This document shows positions 1 through 7,489 of a DNA stretch of 64,000 bases, piece by piece. The notes beneath the pieces were generated by a model, which had not been told where the DNA came from, ran no database searches, and worked only from the letters and a program-made list of their open reading frames with translations. The position numbers were made by a program, and so were the translations under genes. The DNA comes from Clostridium porci (lineage in GTDB: Bacteria > Bacillota > Clostridia > Lachnospirales > Lachnospiraceae): NCBI RefSeq assembly GCF_009696375.1, contig NZ_VUMD01000003.1, positions 1-64,000 of the forward strand, read 5' to 3'. Numbering within the stretch: the first letter of the stretch is position 1; each line of letters opens with the position of its first letter.

Positions 1-487
1 ACATACCTCGGCTTGTTTCAATGAAGCAACCGCCCATATCCAAATCTCGCCCGTAGGCTTCATAGTCAATGTAATTCTGTAAGCTGGGTGGAATATCCCC
101 AAGTGCCTGCAATTCGTCTATGTAGTAGTAGGCAACATCTGTCATGGTTTCACAGTCGGGATAATAATAAATGTCGTCCTTGTGTTCCACGACTTCTTCC
201 AGCGTCCCGTAGTGGCTGATAAATTCGTCCAGACACTCTACGATATAATCGGGAAGTTCCTCTATCATTTCATACATCTCATTGAGTTCTTCAATGGAAA
301 CATACTCGCCAATCGCAATCGGGAAGTTGTCGGTATCATGGATTGCATATTCTTCATACTGTTCATTCAAGCCGATTTTTTCTTTCACATCTTCCTCGTC
401 AATGGGGAACGTGAACCAAGCACCGACTAAATAGCCCTCATTGTATTTGCCAAGATTAGCAATATAAACCGCCATATCATCAATCAT
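1..487 (-). CDS. ardA: ArdA-family antirestriction protein (3' end beyond the window)
   Basis: The minus strand opens with ATG at 487 and stays open to the window edge (at least 162 codons). It starts MIDDMAVYIANLGKYNEG and contains acidic stretches such as IDEEDVKEKIG and the motif DIYYYPDCETMTDVA. ArdA proteins are very acidic DNA mimics that bind type I restriction-modification enzymes and protect incoming ICE DNA just after conjugation. In Tn916 the equivalent is orf18. The gene lies 17 bp downstream of a second ArdA-like gene, so the two are probably co-transcribed. It is truncated only by the window edge; no internal damage is seen. Confidence 0.85.
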   Translation of the reverse strand, partial: MIDDMAVYIANLGKYNEGYLVGAWFTFPIDEEDVKEKIGLNEQYEEYAIHDTDNFPIAIGEYVSIEELNEMYEMIEELPDYIVECLDEFISHYGTLEEVVEHKDDIYYYPDCETMTDVAYYYIDELQALGDIPPSLQNYIDYEAYGRDLDMGGCFIETSRGM

Positions 488-504
488 AAGCACCACCTCA
501 TTTC

Positions 505-1008
505 CTACTCTGGCAGTTCAAAAATACCGTGTTCCGTTACTAAAAATTTCCCGTGTTCCTGCAAGTGAGAAGCGTAGGCTTCAAAGTCAAAGTAATATTC
601 TTGACAGTCCTCGGATAAATGCTTGAACGTCGGGTCATTCATCAGCTTTTGCCTTGCGACATCTATCATGCTTTTGCAGTCGGGATAAACCGTAATCACG
701 TTCCTGCAAATATAAAGTGCTTCTAAATTCTCAAACACCGTAAGTAGTGATACATATTCTTCCTGCATATCGCTTGAAAGCTGGCGGTACATAAAATCTA
801 ATTCGTTGAGCTGGTACACGCTTGTATGTTCGTGGACTTCATCAGCATAAGGCAACACCTTTTCGATAATGCGGTAATCCCCACTTTCTGCACCGACACC
901 TAACTTTTCTTCAAACTCGGCAACATCTATCGGCAGGTCAAACCAGTATGATATTGTTTTTTCGCCAGTTGTTCCTTTCGTTTCCACCAGCACCCTTGTT
1001 TCCTGCAT
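505..1008 (-). CDS. Second ArdA-like antirestriction protein
   Basis: A 167-residue acidic protein with the same architecture as the downstream ArdA: an N-terminal strand ending in SYWFDLPIDVAEFEEKLG, and a C-terminal half with YPDCKSMIDVARQ that parallels YPDCETMTDVA in its neighbour. The start ATG has a GTGAGGA ribosome site 4 bases upstream. Known for the family: DNA-mimic inhibition of type I restriction. Inferred: a duplicated and diverged copy that widens the range of host restriction enzymes inhibited, or one that inhibits only the methylase or only the nuclease activity. Its start lies inside the 3' end of the preceding ORF, which implies translational coupling. Confidence 0.75.
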   Translation of the reverse strand: MQETRVLVETKGTTGEKTISYWFDLPIDVAEFEEKLGVGAESGDYRIIEKVLPYADEVHEHTSVYQLNELDFMYRQLSSDMQEEYVSLLTVFENLEALYICRNVITVYPDCKSMIDVARQKLMNDPTFKHLSEDCQEYYFDFEAYASHLQEHGKFLVTEHGIFELPE

Positions 1009-1223
1009 TGTTCCTCACGTCCTTTCTGTTGTTTCATTACATCTTTTAAGGTCTGGTACGGCATACCAAACACATACTTTGAAAAATCTTCTAACTGTCT
1101 TTCTTCATAATCGGCAGAGTTCAGTTGTTTCATTTCATGCCACACCTTACGCTTGTAAGAGGGCAGGTCGGAAATGTATTCACAGCCGACGTTTGCCTGC
1201 ATATCTTTAAAAATATCGTTCAT
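927..1223 (-). CDS. Small ICE protein of unknown function
   Basis: A 98-residue ORF starting MNDIFKDMQANVGCEY, with a GGAG ribosome site 7 bases before the ATG. I do not recognise the family with certainty. It sits where Tn916-like elements carry small orf19-type genes. The last 30 or so residues (rich in Cys, Trp, Lys and Arg) are read through the ribosome site and the first 82 bases of the following ardA-like gene in another frame. That tail may therefore be an extension after loss of an original stop near 1020; the conserved part is probably residues 1-68. No membrane segment or known motif is visible. Confidence 0.55.
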   Translation of the reverse strand: MNDIFKDMQANVGCEYISDLPSYKRKVWHEMKQLNSADYEERQLEDFSKYVFGMPYQTLKDVMKQQKGREEQCRKQGCWWKRKEQLAKKQYHTGLTCR

Positions 1224-1253
1224 TTCATCACTCCAATCTGAAATTTAGGTATG

Positions 1254-1286
1254 AAAAAAGCAGGAGACCTTTTCAGATTTCCTGCT
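1254..1286 (-). terminator. Rho-independent terminator after the zinc-ribbon gene
   Basis: On the minus strand, AGCAGGA pairs with TCCTGCT (14-base loop) and is followed by a run of six T. It lies 29 bases downstream of the zinc-ribbon membrane gene. That gene therefore forms its own transcription unit inside the ICE transfer operon. Confidence 0.7.
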
Positions 1287-1314
1287 CAGTAGAGTTGTGA
1301 AGATGTTATTGTTG

Positions 1315-1623
1315 TTATTTAATTTCAATGTTCGTCATAGTTACTAACCCAAGACGAACTAAAATAGTTTGTACGATACGATACCAAAAAACACCTAGAA
1401 TTAGGAGTAAAGCATATAAAATAATTGACGCTTGTAAATATTGTCTGCCAAAGTGAATAAGAATAAGCAGTGGAGACATTAATATTACAAAGAATATAAT
1501 GCTTGTAATTATTTTTTTTATGTTTTTTGTATCTGCTAAATCAAATTCAGCTCCACAAGAACATTTGTTAGGTATTCCTCCTTTTATTTGAGCACCACAG
1601 TTCATGCAATATAGTTTCTTCAT
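1315..1623 (-). CDS. Zinc-ribbon, two-TM membrane protein (ICE cargo)
   Basis: The chosen start is ATG at 1623 (MKKLYCMNCGAQ), because AGAGGTGAT lies 6 bases before it; a GTG 9 bases further upstream would overlap that ribosome site. The N-terminus is a zinc ribbon with CMNC followed by CSC (Cys knuckles at residues 6-26). Two hydrophobic segments follow, at about residues 37-60 and 66-90. Zinc-ribbon/TM proteins of this size are common and mostly uncharacterised. The gene is flanked by its own terminator, and its AT content is higher than that of the transfer genes, so it looks inserted between tcpD-like and orf19-like genes. Function unknown. Confidence 0.6.
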   Translation of the reverse strand: MKKLYCMNCGAQIKGGIPNKCSCGAEFDLADTKNIKKIITSIIFFVILMSPLLILIHFGRQYLQASIILYALLLILGVFWYRIVQTILVRLGLVTMTNIEIK

Positions 1624-1706
1624 TCTAATCACCTCTACAACCTCTAATTCGTCGTTTTTTTCATATCCATATTATACCATTCGCATATCAGTACCACAAT
1701 AAAATT

Positions 1707-1928
1707 TTATGCTCCGATAATCTTATTAAAAAGTTCTAACAGCACATCTTTCACACCGCCAGCATTGAATACTAAACCGACAGCGATCAAGGCAACTACC
1801 AAGAAGCCGATAAGTTTGGAAAACTCACGTTTAAACCCTAAGTAGATACCGATAACCACAATCGCCATAAGCACTAAGCTCTGTGCGTTTGATAAAAACC
1901 ATTGATATAAATTTTGTCCGAAATTCAT
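1707..1928 (-). CDS. TcpD-family ICE membrane protein
   Basis: A 73-residue protein with two hydrophobic helices (about residues 17-31 and 38-56) and a short amphipathic C-terminus. It matches the small integral membrane proteins called TcpD family in conjugative plasmids and Tn916-like elements, which are thought to belong to the mating-pore assembly in the cell membrane. Its ATG directly follows the TAA of the upstream DUF3789 gene (TAAATG), so the two are translationally coupled. Assignment rests on size, hydropathy pattern and position. Confidence 0.65.
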   Translation of the reverse strand: MNFGQNLYQWFLSNAQSLVLMAIVVIGIYLGFKREFSKLIGFLVVALIAVGLVFNAGGVKDVLLELFNKIIGA

Positions 1929-2063
1929 TTAATTGTCCTCACTTTCTTCTAATTGTTTCATTTCACAGTCAGCTTCTTTGCCGACATTCAAAATACACAT
2001 CAAGACTACGCCGATACCCATTCCCATAGATACCAGCAGGAAGTCTTTTAATAATACCCACAT
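1929..2063 (-). CDS. DUF3789-type small membrane protein
   Basis: A 44-residue ORF beginning MWVLLKDFLLVSMGMGIGVV, with one transmembrane helix and an acidic tail. A TAGGAGTGA ribosome site precedes the ATG. Tn916-like elements regularly carry such a protein immediately after the relaxase gene, annotated as DUF3789. Its stop codon abuts the ATG of the TcpD-like gene, and it begins only 11 bases after the relaxase gene ends. It probably anchors or stabilises part of the transfer apparatus, but no function is established. Confidence 0.75.
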   Translation of the reverse strand: MWVLLKDFLLVSMGMGIGVVLMCILNVGKEADCEMKQLEESEDN

Positions 2064-2074
2064 TTTTATCACTC

Positions 2075-3271
2075 CTAACTTTCTACTAAATCTTTTGCAG
2101 GGGTCGTCTGCTGTTTGATTATCATTTCATGTTTTTCTGTGAGCTTTGCCTGCTGTTCGATTGTTTCCATGTAGTCTGTACCGTTTCCCTTATCAATCTT
2201 TTTTAGCATTTTCAAGGTCGGTGCTACCTGCCTTTGTACCCACCGCAATGTACGGTCTAAGGTGTAAGGCTCTGGCTTTGTCGTCAGCTTCAAGCTCTGT
2301 CTGTTATCTCCGATAAACCAAGCCCAGCGGTCATTGAGTTTCCAGTCATTTTTTCGCTTGTCTGGTTCTTCATCAACAAACCGCACATACTGGTTGATAA
2401 TAGAAAAGGCGGTCTGCTCTGCGTCATAATAGGTCAGCAAATCTCGTACTGCATAATAAGCTCGTTCATTGCGAAGCCGTATCTCAAAACGATTGATAAT
2501 GTCGGCTTCTTCCAGAGGTGTCCCTAACTTGACATACTGCTCATAGTCCTTTTCATAGATACAGAAATACACATCTGATTTCAGCGAACCAAGATAAAGG
2601 GTACGTCCCATATATTCTCTGTCGTCCTCTCTGTGCTTGATAAGCTCGCCCGACTGGTAAAACTTATAGCTTCTGGACTTTCCGATATATTCCCGTTTCC
2701 TGCATTTTTCCGCAAGCTCTGGAATATCCAAAATGCCCGTATGGTCATTGATAGCAAGGTCGATACGCTTCATCACGCCCCCGTCTATAAGTGCGTCCAT
2801 GAGAAAGTCATACCAGCTTCTTTGCTGTGCCAGCAGGTAGCTTTCAAACTGTCTGCAACCACGCCCCTTTAACTCTAAAAGGACACCTTTTTCTTCGTCA
2901 GCCGACGTATAGATAAAGATGTCCCCTAAAGAGTAATGCTCCGTATAGCTGTAATGTCCGTAATCTTCATGGAGCATATAATTGATATTCAGTTTTAATA
3001 TATCTTTGATGATGTGCTGTATATCCAGCGTGGGAAAACGAATTTTTACATAATCAAACAACATGGTAAGCGGTGCTTCTGGATTGAACCTTGCCAGTTC
3101 TTTATGCAAAGTTTCCAAAAGCTCCTTTGACGGCTTCATTTTTCCGCTTTCTATCTTGTTGAGATATTCCCTTGTGATACCAGAAGCCACCGCCAGCCTG
3201 CCTTGTGAGATACCGTAAGCAATCCGTTTCTCCCGTAATTCTTTTATCCATTGTTCTTCATTCAGAACCAT
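2075..3271 (-). CDS. mobT: MobT/Orf20-type relaxase with N-terminal HTH
   Basis: A 398-residue protein. Residues about 10-60 form an XRE-type helix-turn-helix (YGISQGRLAVASGITREYL). The rest is the Rep_trans/MobT catalytic region, with KRIDLAINDHTG (acidic metal-binding segment) and a central RTLYLGSLKSDVYFCIYEKD stretch typical of Tn916 Orf20 and ICEBs1 NicK. The enzyme nicks oriT, stays covalently bound through a tyrosine, and starts rolling-circle transfer and replication of the excised element. The candidate oriT lies just upstream of the gene (3392-3450), which is the usual arrangement. The length is normal and no truncation is seen. Confidence 0.92.
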   Translation of the reverse strand: MVLNEEQWIKELREKRIAYGISQGRLAVASGITREYLNKIESGKMKPSKELLETLHKELARFNPEAPLTMLFDYVKIRFPTLDIQHIIKDILKLNINYMLHEDYGHYSYTEHYSLGDIFIYTSADEEKGVLLELKGRGCRQFESYLLAQQRSWYDFLMDALIDGGVMKRIDLAINDHTGILDIPELAEKCRKREYIGKSRSYKFYQSGELIKHREDDREYMGRTLYLGSLKSDVYFCIYEKDYEQYVKLGTPLEEADIINRFEIRLRNERAYYAVRDLLTYYDAEQTAFSIINQYVRFVDEEPDKRKNDWKLNDRWAWFIGDNRQSLKLTTKPEPYTLDRTLRWVQRQVAPTLKMLKKIDKGNGTDYMETIEQQAKLTEKHEMIIKQQTTPAKDLVES

Positions 3272-3391
3272 ACCCCCAATCTATAAAGTGTGAAGTTTTT
3301 TAAAGCGACTTCACAGCCGATTTTTGTTAGGAAACCATGCCAGAAGTCTTATGTTTCCTATGTTTTTTGTCTATTGTCTATTTGCAAACGT

Positions 3392-3450
3392 ACCCCTCTG
3401 TTAGATACCGAGGGGTTTTACCTGCTGGCGTGGCTTACGCCACACCAGCA
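3392..3450. other. oriT: Candidate oriT: paired palindromes upstream of mobT
   Basis: Two inverted repeats are adjacent. The first (3392-3416) has ACCCCTC and GAGGGGT arms around an 11-base loop; its minus strand contains GTATCTAACAG. The second (3423-3450) has 12-base arms with one mismatch around TTAC. From memory, Tn916 and ICEBs1 oriT have a similar ACCCCC...GGGGGT palindrome with a CTAACAG-containing loop, and the location between the coupling-protein and relaxase genes agrees. The exact nick site is not deduced. Confidence 0.65.
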
Positions 3451-3509
3451 ACGGCTAGTCCGTGCCGTCGCCTTTCGCTTCGCACGTCGCCGTCCCGTCC
3501 TGCCTTGCG

Positions 3510-3920
3510 TTATTCGATTACCAGCGTGAACGCTTCTGGATCATCAACAATGTTGTATGAACCGAGCGTGTCCGCTGTCTGCGTATAGCGGAAATGAAAC
3601 AAAGGCTTTTGTCCTTTCATGGAAAAACGGGAACGGTACACCGTACCATATAGAGCGTTTGGCTTTGCCACATCATAGCTGAACAGAGTAGAAGCAAAAT
3701 CATTCTCCCTGCATTTTTTGATGATTTCCTCTGCACACTTTTCTTTGTCTGTTATGATAAGACGGTTGAGCGTAAAGGTAACGTGTTCTTCATGGAAGTT
3801 TTCTGATGAAGTCCCTATACTTCCTGCTACATCAATTTCACGTCCCCATTGCAGATAGGAAAACACCACTCCCAGCACAAAAAGTACCGTGATTGTTATG
3901 ATTTTTCTCTTTTTGCACAT
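3510..3920 (-). CDS. Membrane-anchored ICE protein, unknown function
   Basis: A 136-residue protein with a basic N-terminus and one hydrophobic helix (KKRKIITITVLFVLGVVFSY, residues 3-22), followed by about 110 residues predicted outside the membrane. Read as a whole, it fits a single-pass or uncleaved signal-anchor protein. It lies between the coupling protein and relaxase genes, where other Tn916-like elements carry variable small genes. I recognise no catalytic motif. It may be an accessory mating-channel or surface protein. Confidence 0.6.
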   Translation of the reverse strand: MCKKRKIITITVLFVLGVVFSYLQWGREIDVAGSIGTSSENFHEEHVTFTLNRLIITDKEKCAEEIIKKCRENDFASTLFSYDVAKPNALYGTVYRSRFSMKGQKPLFHFRYTQTADTLGSYNIVDDPEAFTLVIE

Positions 3921-4031
3921 ACTGTTACTGTCCTTTCTTGTAGGGTGTATTATAATACAGTCTACGGTAATACATCTTATTTATCAATACAGTTGTATCT
4001 TATAATTCAAAGAAAAGACGAGGTACAGCGT

Positions 4032-4232
4032 ATGCAGGTATATATTGATTTAGAAAATCTTTTGAAAGAGAAGAATATCAGTAAAAACAAAGTCTGTGAA
4101 GCGTGCAAATTACAACGGACACAGCTTAATAACTATTGCAAGAACAAAGTTTCCAGAATTGACCTCACAATCCTTGCAAAGCTCTGTGATTTTCTGGAAT
4201 GTTCCCCAAACGACATATTGAAATTGAAGTAG
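4032..4232 (+). CDS. Small XRE-family transcriptional regulator
   Basis: Starting at ATG 4032, with CGAGG 8 bases upstream, it encodes 66 residues that form a single Cro/C1-type helix-turn-helix domain (KNKVCEACKLQRTQLNNYC; DLTILAKLCDFLECSPNDIL). Single-domain repressors of this class bind short palindromes as dimers. It is the only rightward gene among the transfer genes. It sits in the gap between the coupling-protein gene, which it almost touches (5 bases), and the small membrane-protein gene. It is therefore a candidate local regulator of the mobT-side transcription unit. A longer in-frame start exists upstream but has no ribosome site. Confidence 0.75.
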   Translation: MQVYIDLENLLKEKNISKNKVCEACKLQRTQLNNYCKNKVSRIDLTILAKLCDFLECSPNDILKLK

Positions 4233-4237
4233 GATTG

Positions 4238-5605
4238 TCAGCTTTCGTTGCTTGCAGTCCTTTTTTCTTCCAGTCTGCCGATTTCTTGTAAAAAATCATG
4301 TCCTTTTGGGACTAAAGGCGTGTAAAATTCGCTTATCACGCTTGTTCCCACATCACAATAGCCACGTCCCTTGATACGTTTCTGGAAAAACTGCTTTTTC
4401 ACATCTGAACCGAACAGCATACCGTAACCTAATTCGCTGATACGCCCCAATCCCACACGGAAATTGAAGTTATCTCTGATACCGTCCGAGAAATACTTTG
4501 CGTCTGGACGCTGGCAGGCAACGATAAGGAAATAACCTGCTTGTCGCCCTAACATAACGATTTTCTTTAACTGGCTAAGTAAGCTCACGCTTTCTTTCGT
4601 CCCCAGCATTTCAAAAAATGCCACATATTCATCAAAGATAAGAAAGCAGGGTGGCAGTCCCAGATAGGCGTAGTTTTCGCCCGTCTTATAGTTCGGGTGT
4701 CGCTTCATGTCCTCACTTCGCTGTACCATGCCCTCATAAAAGGCATTGACGCAATCTATCATTTCTTCTTTGGTGTGATACACATTTCCCATAACTGTTC
4801 CCAAGTCCGCAAGGTCAGCGTTCTTCGGGTCTAAGATATAAAGGACAGCGTTGGTATGCAGTAAGGCTTCAATGAGCGTCAGCAGAAAATAGGTTTTACC
4901 GCCACCAGTCCCACCAGCAATCAGAGCGTGAGGGAGTGCGTCATATTCCCAGACAAGATTTTTCATCAGTCTAAGACAGCCGTTTTCTGCTCGTACTTCA
5001 TCAATGGTAATGCGGTTTGCTATCATATCATAAAGCAGGGTATATTCGATATAGCCGTCATGCAGGGTCTTGTCGGTCAGTTCACAATATAAACCACTTT
5101 CCAATTTATCCTCTAACCGTAAAAGCTGGTCTTGATATTTCCCCAGCGTAATTTCACAGCGGATATGAAGCAGTCCTTTTTCCATTTGATAATAAATCTT
5201 TGGAAACCAGACGATTTTTTCCCTTGATCTGCTTTGCAGGTCAGTAAAAAAACCGCTGTCTTGTACGGTATCTACTTCATACCACTTATTTTCCAGTATC
5301 ATTCTTGCCAGCTTTTGACGGTGCAGGAGCTTCTTAAAACTGTCGTAACAGAAGCGGTAATACAGAAAAGCGACCAATGTACAAACACCAGTCGCTATCA
5401 GTATGGTTATGAAGTTGTAAGGGGAGAGCGTCAAGCCGTTTTCTAACAAACTAAAATGCTCCCAATCGGTACGCATGAGCTGTTTTATATTCAATAGCAG
5501 AAGAACCACCACGAATACAAACAGAAGCGTCCCTATGGAAGTGTGGTAGACAAGGTACTTATCGCTGGCTCTGATACGGTGTCCTTTGTTCCAAATCTTA
5601 CGCAT
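4238..5605 (-). CDS. FtsK/SpoIIIE-type conjugative coupling ATPase
   Basis: A 455-residue protein with two N-terminal transmembrane helices (about 25-42 and 66-85), then an FtsK-like motor. The Walker A motif is AGGTGGGKT at about residue 230 and the Walker B-like strand is CFLIFDEYV. Tn916 Orf21 and TcpA/ConQ are homologues: they carry the relaxase-DNA complex to the membrane channel, using ATP. The length is standard for the family and the gene is intact. It is followed by a small rightward regulator gene and preceded by a cargo unit with its own terminator. Confidence 0.92.
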   Translation of the reverse strand: MRKIWNKGHRIRASDKYLVYHTSIGTLLFVFVVVLLLLNIKQLMRTDWEHFSLLENGLTLSPYNFITILIATGVCTLVAFLYYRFCYDSFKKLLHRQKLARMILENKWYEVDTVQDSGFFTDLQSRSREKIVWFPKIYYQMEKGLLHIRCEITLGKYQDQLLRLEDKLESGLYCELTDKTLHDGYIEYTLLYDMIANRITIDEVRAENGCLRLMKNLVWEYDALPHALIAGGTGGGKTYFLLTLIEALLHTNAVLYILDPKNADLADLGTVMGNVYHTKEEMIDCVNAFYEGMVQRSEDMKRHPNYKTGENYAYLGLPPCFLIFDEYVAFFEMLGTKESVSLLSQLKKIVMLGRQAGYFLIVACQRPDAKYFSDGIRDNFNFRVGLGRISELGYGMLFGSDVKKQFFQKRIKGRGYCDVGTSVISEFYTPLVPKGHDFLQEIGRLEEKRTASNES

Positions 5606-5631
5606 AAATCAATCACTCCTTTCTGGGTACG

Positions 5632-5663
5632 AAAAAAGCAGTCAATCCTAAGACTAACTGCTT
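5632..5663 (-). terminator. Terminator after the HTH/membrane cargo gene
   Basis: On the minus strand AAGCAGT pairs with ACTGCTT around a 14-base loop, followed by a T-rich run. It lies 7 bases past the stop of the gene at 5670-6437 and upstream of the coupling-protein gene. Its layout is very like the terminator at 1254-1286. Confidence 0.65.
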
Positions 5664-5669
5664 ATATCG

Positions 5670-6437
5670 TTATTCATATTTTTTTCCAACAATATAGGTT
5701 ACTACTAACAGTCCGATTACTAAAATAAGGATAGCTGGATATTTTACACTATCCCATACAGAAATACCACCAATCAGAAAACTAATATAGCAGATAATAG
5801 GATATAGAATAGCAGTTCCTAATGTAAACACTCTAAATACTGTTAATACATATCCCCAGTTTGCATTGTTGAATGATAAACCTGCCATGTGTATTCTAAA
5901 AATTCCTTGTGATACAAAATTAACTTTGTTTGTATCATAATATGTCGGCAATAGTTCTTTTGCGAAAATGCAAAACCAACTTGCAAACAAAAGCATTAAC
6001 GCAGATATATACAGACTATCTCCCATTTCTTCTATGGAAATTCCAGAAACGGTTAATAATATTGCTTCTACAACTACCACACCGATTGAGATAAGAAATG
6101 CAAATATCCAGTTCTTTTTTCGTTGACGAATAGTATCACGCAATGACAAGTCTAACGAATTTACAACAAGATTTTCTACTACATCACTATCTAATGTTTT
6201 GTTTTCTTTTAATTTTTCTCCTTGTAAAAGTTCTGTTACTGTAATACCAAGTACGTCAGCAATAGGAATAAGTAATGTAACATTTGGCATACTGTTTCCA
6301 CGTTCCCATTTACTAACTGTTTTATCGGACACAAACAACTTATCTGCTAAGTCCTTTTGTGTCATTTGTTTTTCCTTTCGCACTTCGGCTAAAAATTTTC
6401 CGAATTTTTCATTGTTGATTTGATACATTTGTGCCAC
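5670..6437 (-). CDS. XRE regulator fused to a four-TM domain
   Basis: A 255-residue protein. Residues 10-65 form a helix-turn-helix (KQMTQKDLADKLFVSDKTVSK, WERGNSMPNV). After a linker come about four hydrophobic helices (about 112-130, 143-160, 195-220, 232-250). Such membrane-tethered XRE proteins are widespread in Firmicutes, and several are thought to sense envelope stress or peptides. The gene is AT-rich compared with its neighbours, ends at its own terminator and interrupts the usual orf22-orf21 junction of Tn916 elements, so it looks like a later insertion. Target unknown. Confidence 0.7.
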   Translation of the reverse strand: MAQMYQINNEKFGKFLAEVRKEKQMTQKDLADKLFVSDKTVSKWERGNSMPNVTLLIPIADVLGITVTELLQGEKLKENKTLDSDVVENLVVNSLDLSLRDTIRQRKKNWIFAFLISIGVVVVEAILLTVSGISIEEMGDSLYISALMLLFASWFCIFAKELLPTYYDTNKVNFVSQGIFRIHMAGLSFNNANWGYVLTVFRVFTLGTAILYPIICYISFLIGGISVWDSVKYPAILILVIGLLVVTYIVGKKYE

Positions 6438-6526
6438 CTCCTATCGTTATTTTAACCATTTACGATAAGGTAGGCAATCTACTAACGGGAGAGTACCGCT
6501 ATTTTTCTAACTTATGAGGAGAATTT

Positions 6527-6910
6527 TTATTTTTTCGGCTGTCCCTGCGTGTTGTTGTTTTGTGGATTGCCTGCGTTCTGGTTGCCTTTATTCTTCAATA
6601 CAATATCCTCTGCCTTTACATACCAGTCCACATCTGCACCACCAAAAGTCTTTCTTGATACGGTATCGGCTACTGGATTGACAAGCTCCACGACTGCATT
6701 GTACGGAAATTCCCTTAACGGTACTTCTGGCGGTACAGACACGGGGATAATTCCACCGTGTAAACTGCACTTCAAGTCATAGATACGCTTTTTAAGCTGG
6801 CTACTCGGTGTCCCGTCCTCATTTTGCAAGAACACATCACGCACCGCTGTAAATTTTAATTCTCCAAATGTTTTTTCTTTGTCAATGACAAAACCGTTTG
6901 ATAATCTCAT
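6527..6910 (-). CDS. DUF961 (YdcP-like, Orf22) ICE protein
   Basis: A 127-residue protein whose N-terminus (GFVIDKEKTFGELKFTAVRD) and central NAVVELVNPVADTVSR segment match the DUF961/YdcP family encoded as orf22/orf23 near the left end of Tn916. ICEBs1 homologues (HelP-type) are helicase processivity factors that act with PcrA during element replication; that role is inferred here by homology. The C-terminal 20 residues are a low-complexity Asn/Gln/Gly tail. It lies 15 bases downstream of its paralogue. Confidence 0.85.
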   Translation of the reverse strand: MRLSNGFVIDKEKTFGELKFTAVRDVFLQNEDGTPSSQLKKRIYDLKCSLHGGIIPVSVPPEVPLREFPYNAVVELVNPVADTVSRKTFGGADVDWYVKAEDIVLKNKGNQNAGNPQNNNTQGQPKK

Positions 6911-6925
6911 AAATTCTTCACTCCT

Positions 6926-7252
6926 TTACTTTTCTTCAACTGCCACAATATCATCAGCAAGCAACACATAATCGGTATGTCCCATATCCCCGATTGCGTA
7001 ACCTCTGCCGTATAACTTCGGATTGACAAGTTTTACTTTCTGTTCATACTTGAAATGCTTTTCGCCAGCCTGCACGGGAATTTCCACGACAACATTTTCC
7101 CCTCTCTGCACATCTGAATAAAGGTTGTAGCTTCTTCTTGCGAAAAATCTACGGTTATCTTTATCTCTGTCAAAAACATGGTCGCTTTCGCCTGCAAATT
7201 CAAGAGTTCCAAAAGACTGTGCCATATCTGGCACGACATATTTCATTTCCAT
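6926..7252 (-). CDS. DUF961 (YdcP-like, Orf23) ICE protein
   Basis: A 108-residue paralogue of the next gene: LEFAGESDHVFDRDKDNRR then YEQKVKLVNPKLYGRGY, ending with a DYVLLADDIVAVEE strand that parallels DWYVKAEDIVLKN in the neighbour. It is the first gene of the conserved transfer operon. Family knowledge from ICEBs1 suggests a role in element DNA unwinding and replication. The region upstream (7253-7489) holds a large nested hairpin rather than a plain promoter. Confidence 0.85.
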   Translation of the reverse strand: MEMKYVVPDMAQSFGTLEFAGESDHVFDRDKDNRRFFARRSYNLYSDVQRGENVVVEIPVQAGEKHFKYEQKVKLVNPKLYGRGYAIGDMGHTDYVLLADDIVAVEEK

Positions 7253-7305
7253 AGTGTTTTACCTCATTTCTTTCTATATTTGATAAGTTAATTGATTGTG
7301 ATTTC

Positions 7306-7422
7306 TTATTCTGGCAGTTCAGGAAGTACCAGCAATCCCACAGATAGTAAAGGGTAAAATGTATGCTTCGCACCCTTGACTATCTGTGTTCTTGCAGGTC
7401 GTAGGCAGACAAGCCAGAATAA
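7306..7422. other. Nested inverted-repeat element upstream of the ICE transfer operon
   Basis: The outer arms TTATTCTGGC (7306-7315) and GCCAGAATAA (7413-7422) are perfect complements. Between them CACAGATAGT (7339-7348) pairs perfectly with ACTATCTGTG (7379-7388), and the stem continues almost unbroken through AAGGGT/ACCCTT. No ORF is expected in it. It could be a structured leader RNA or attenuator ahead of the DUF961 genes, a terminator for the adhesin mRNA, or a protein-binding site for element DNA processing. The sequence alone does not decide. Confidence 0.6.
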
Positions 7423-7489
7423 GCAAAAGTCTGCCGTTTGACAGCTTCGGCGGAGAGCGTGATTTTTCTTTCATCATACCGTTACCGCC

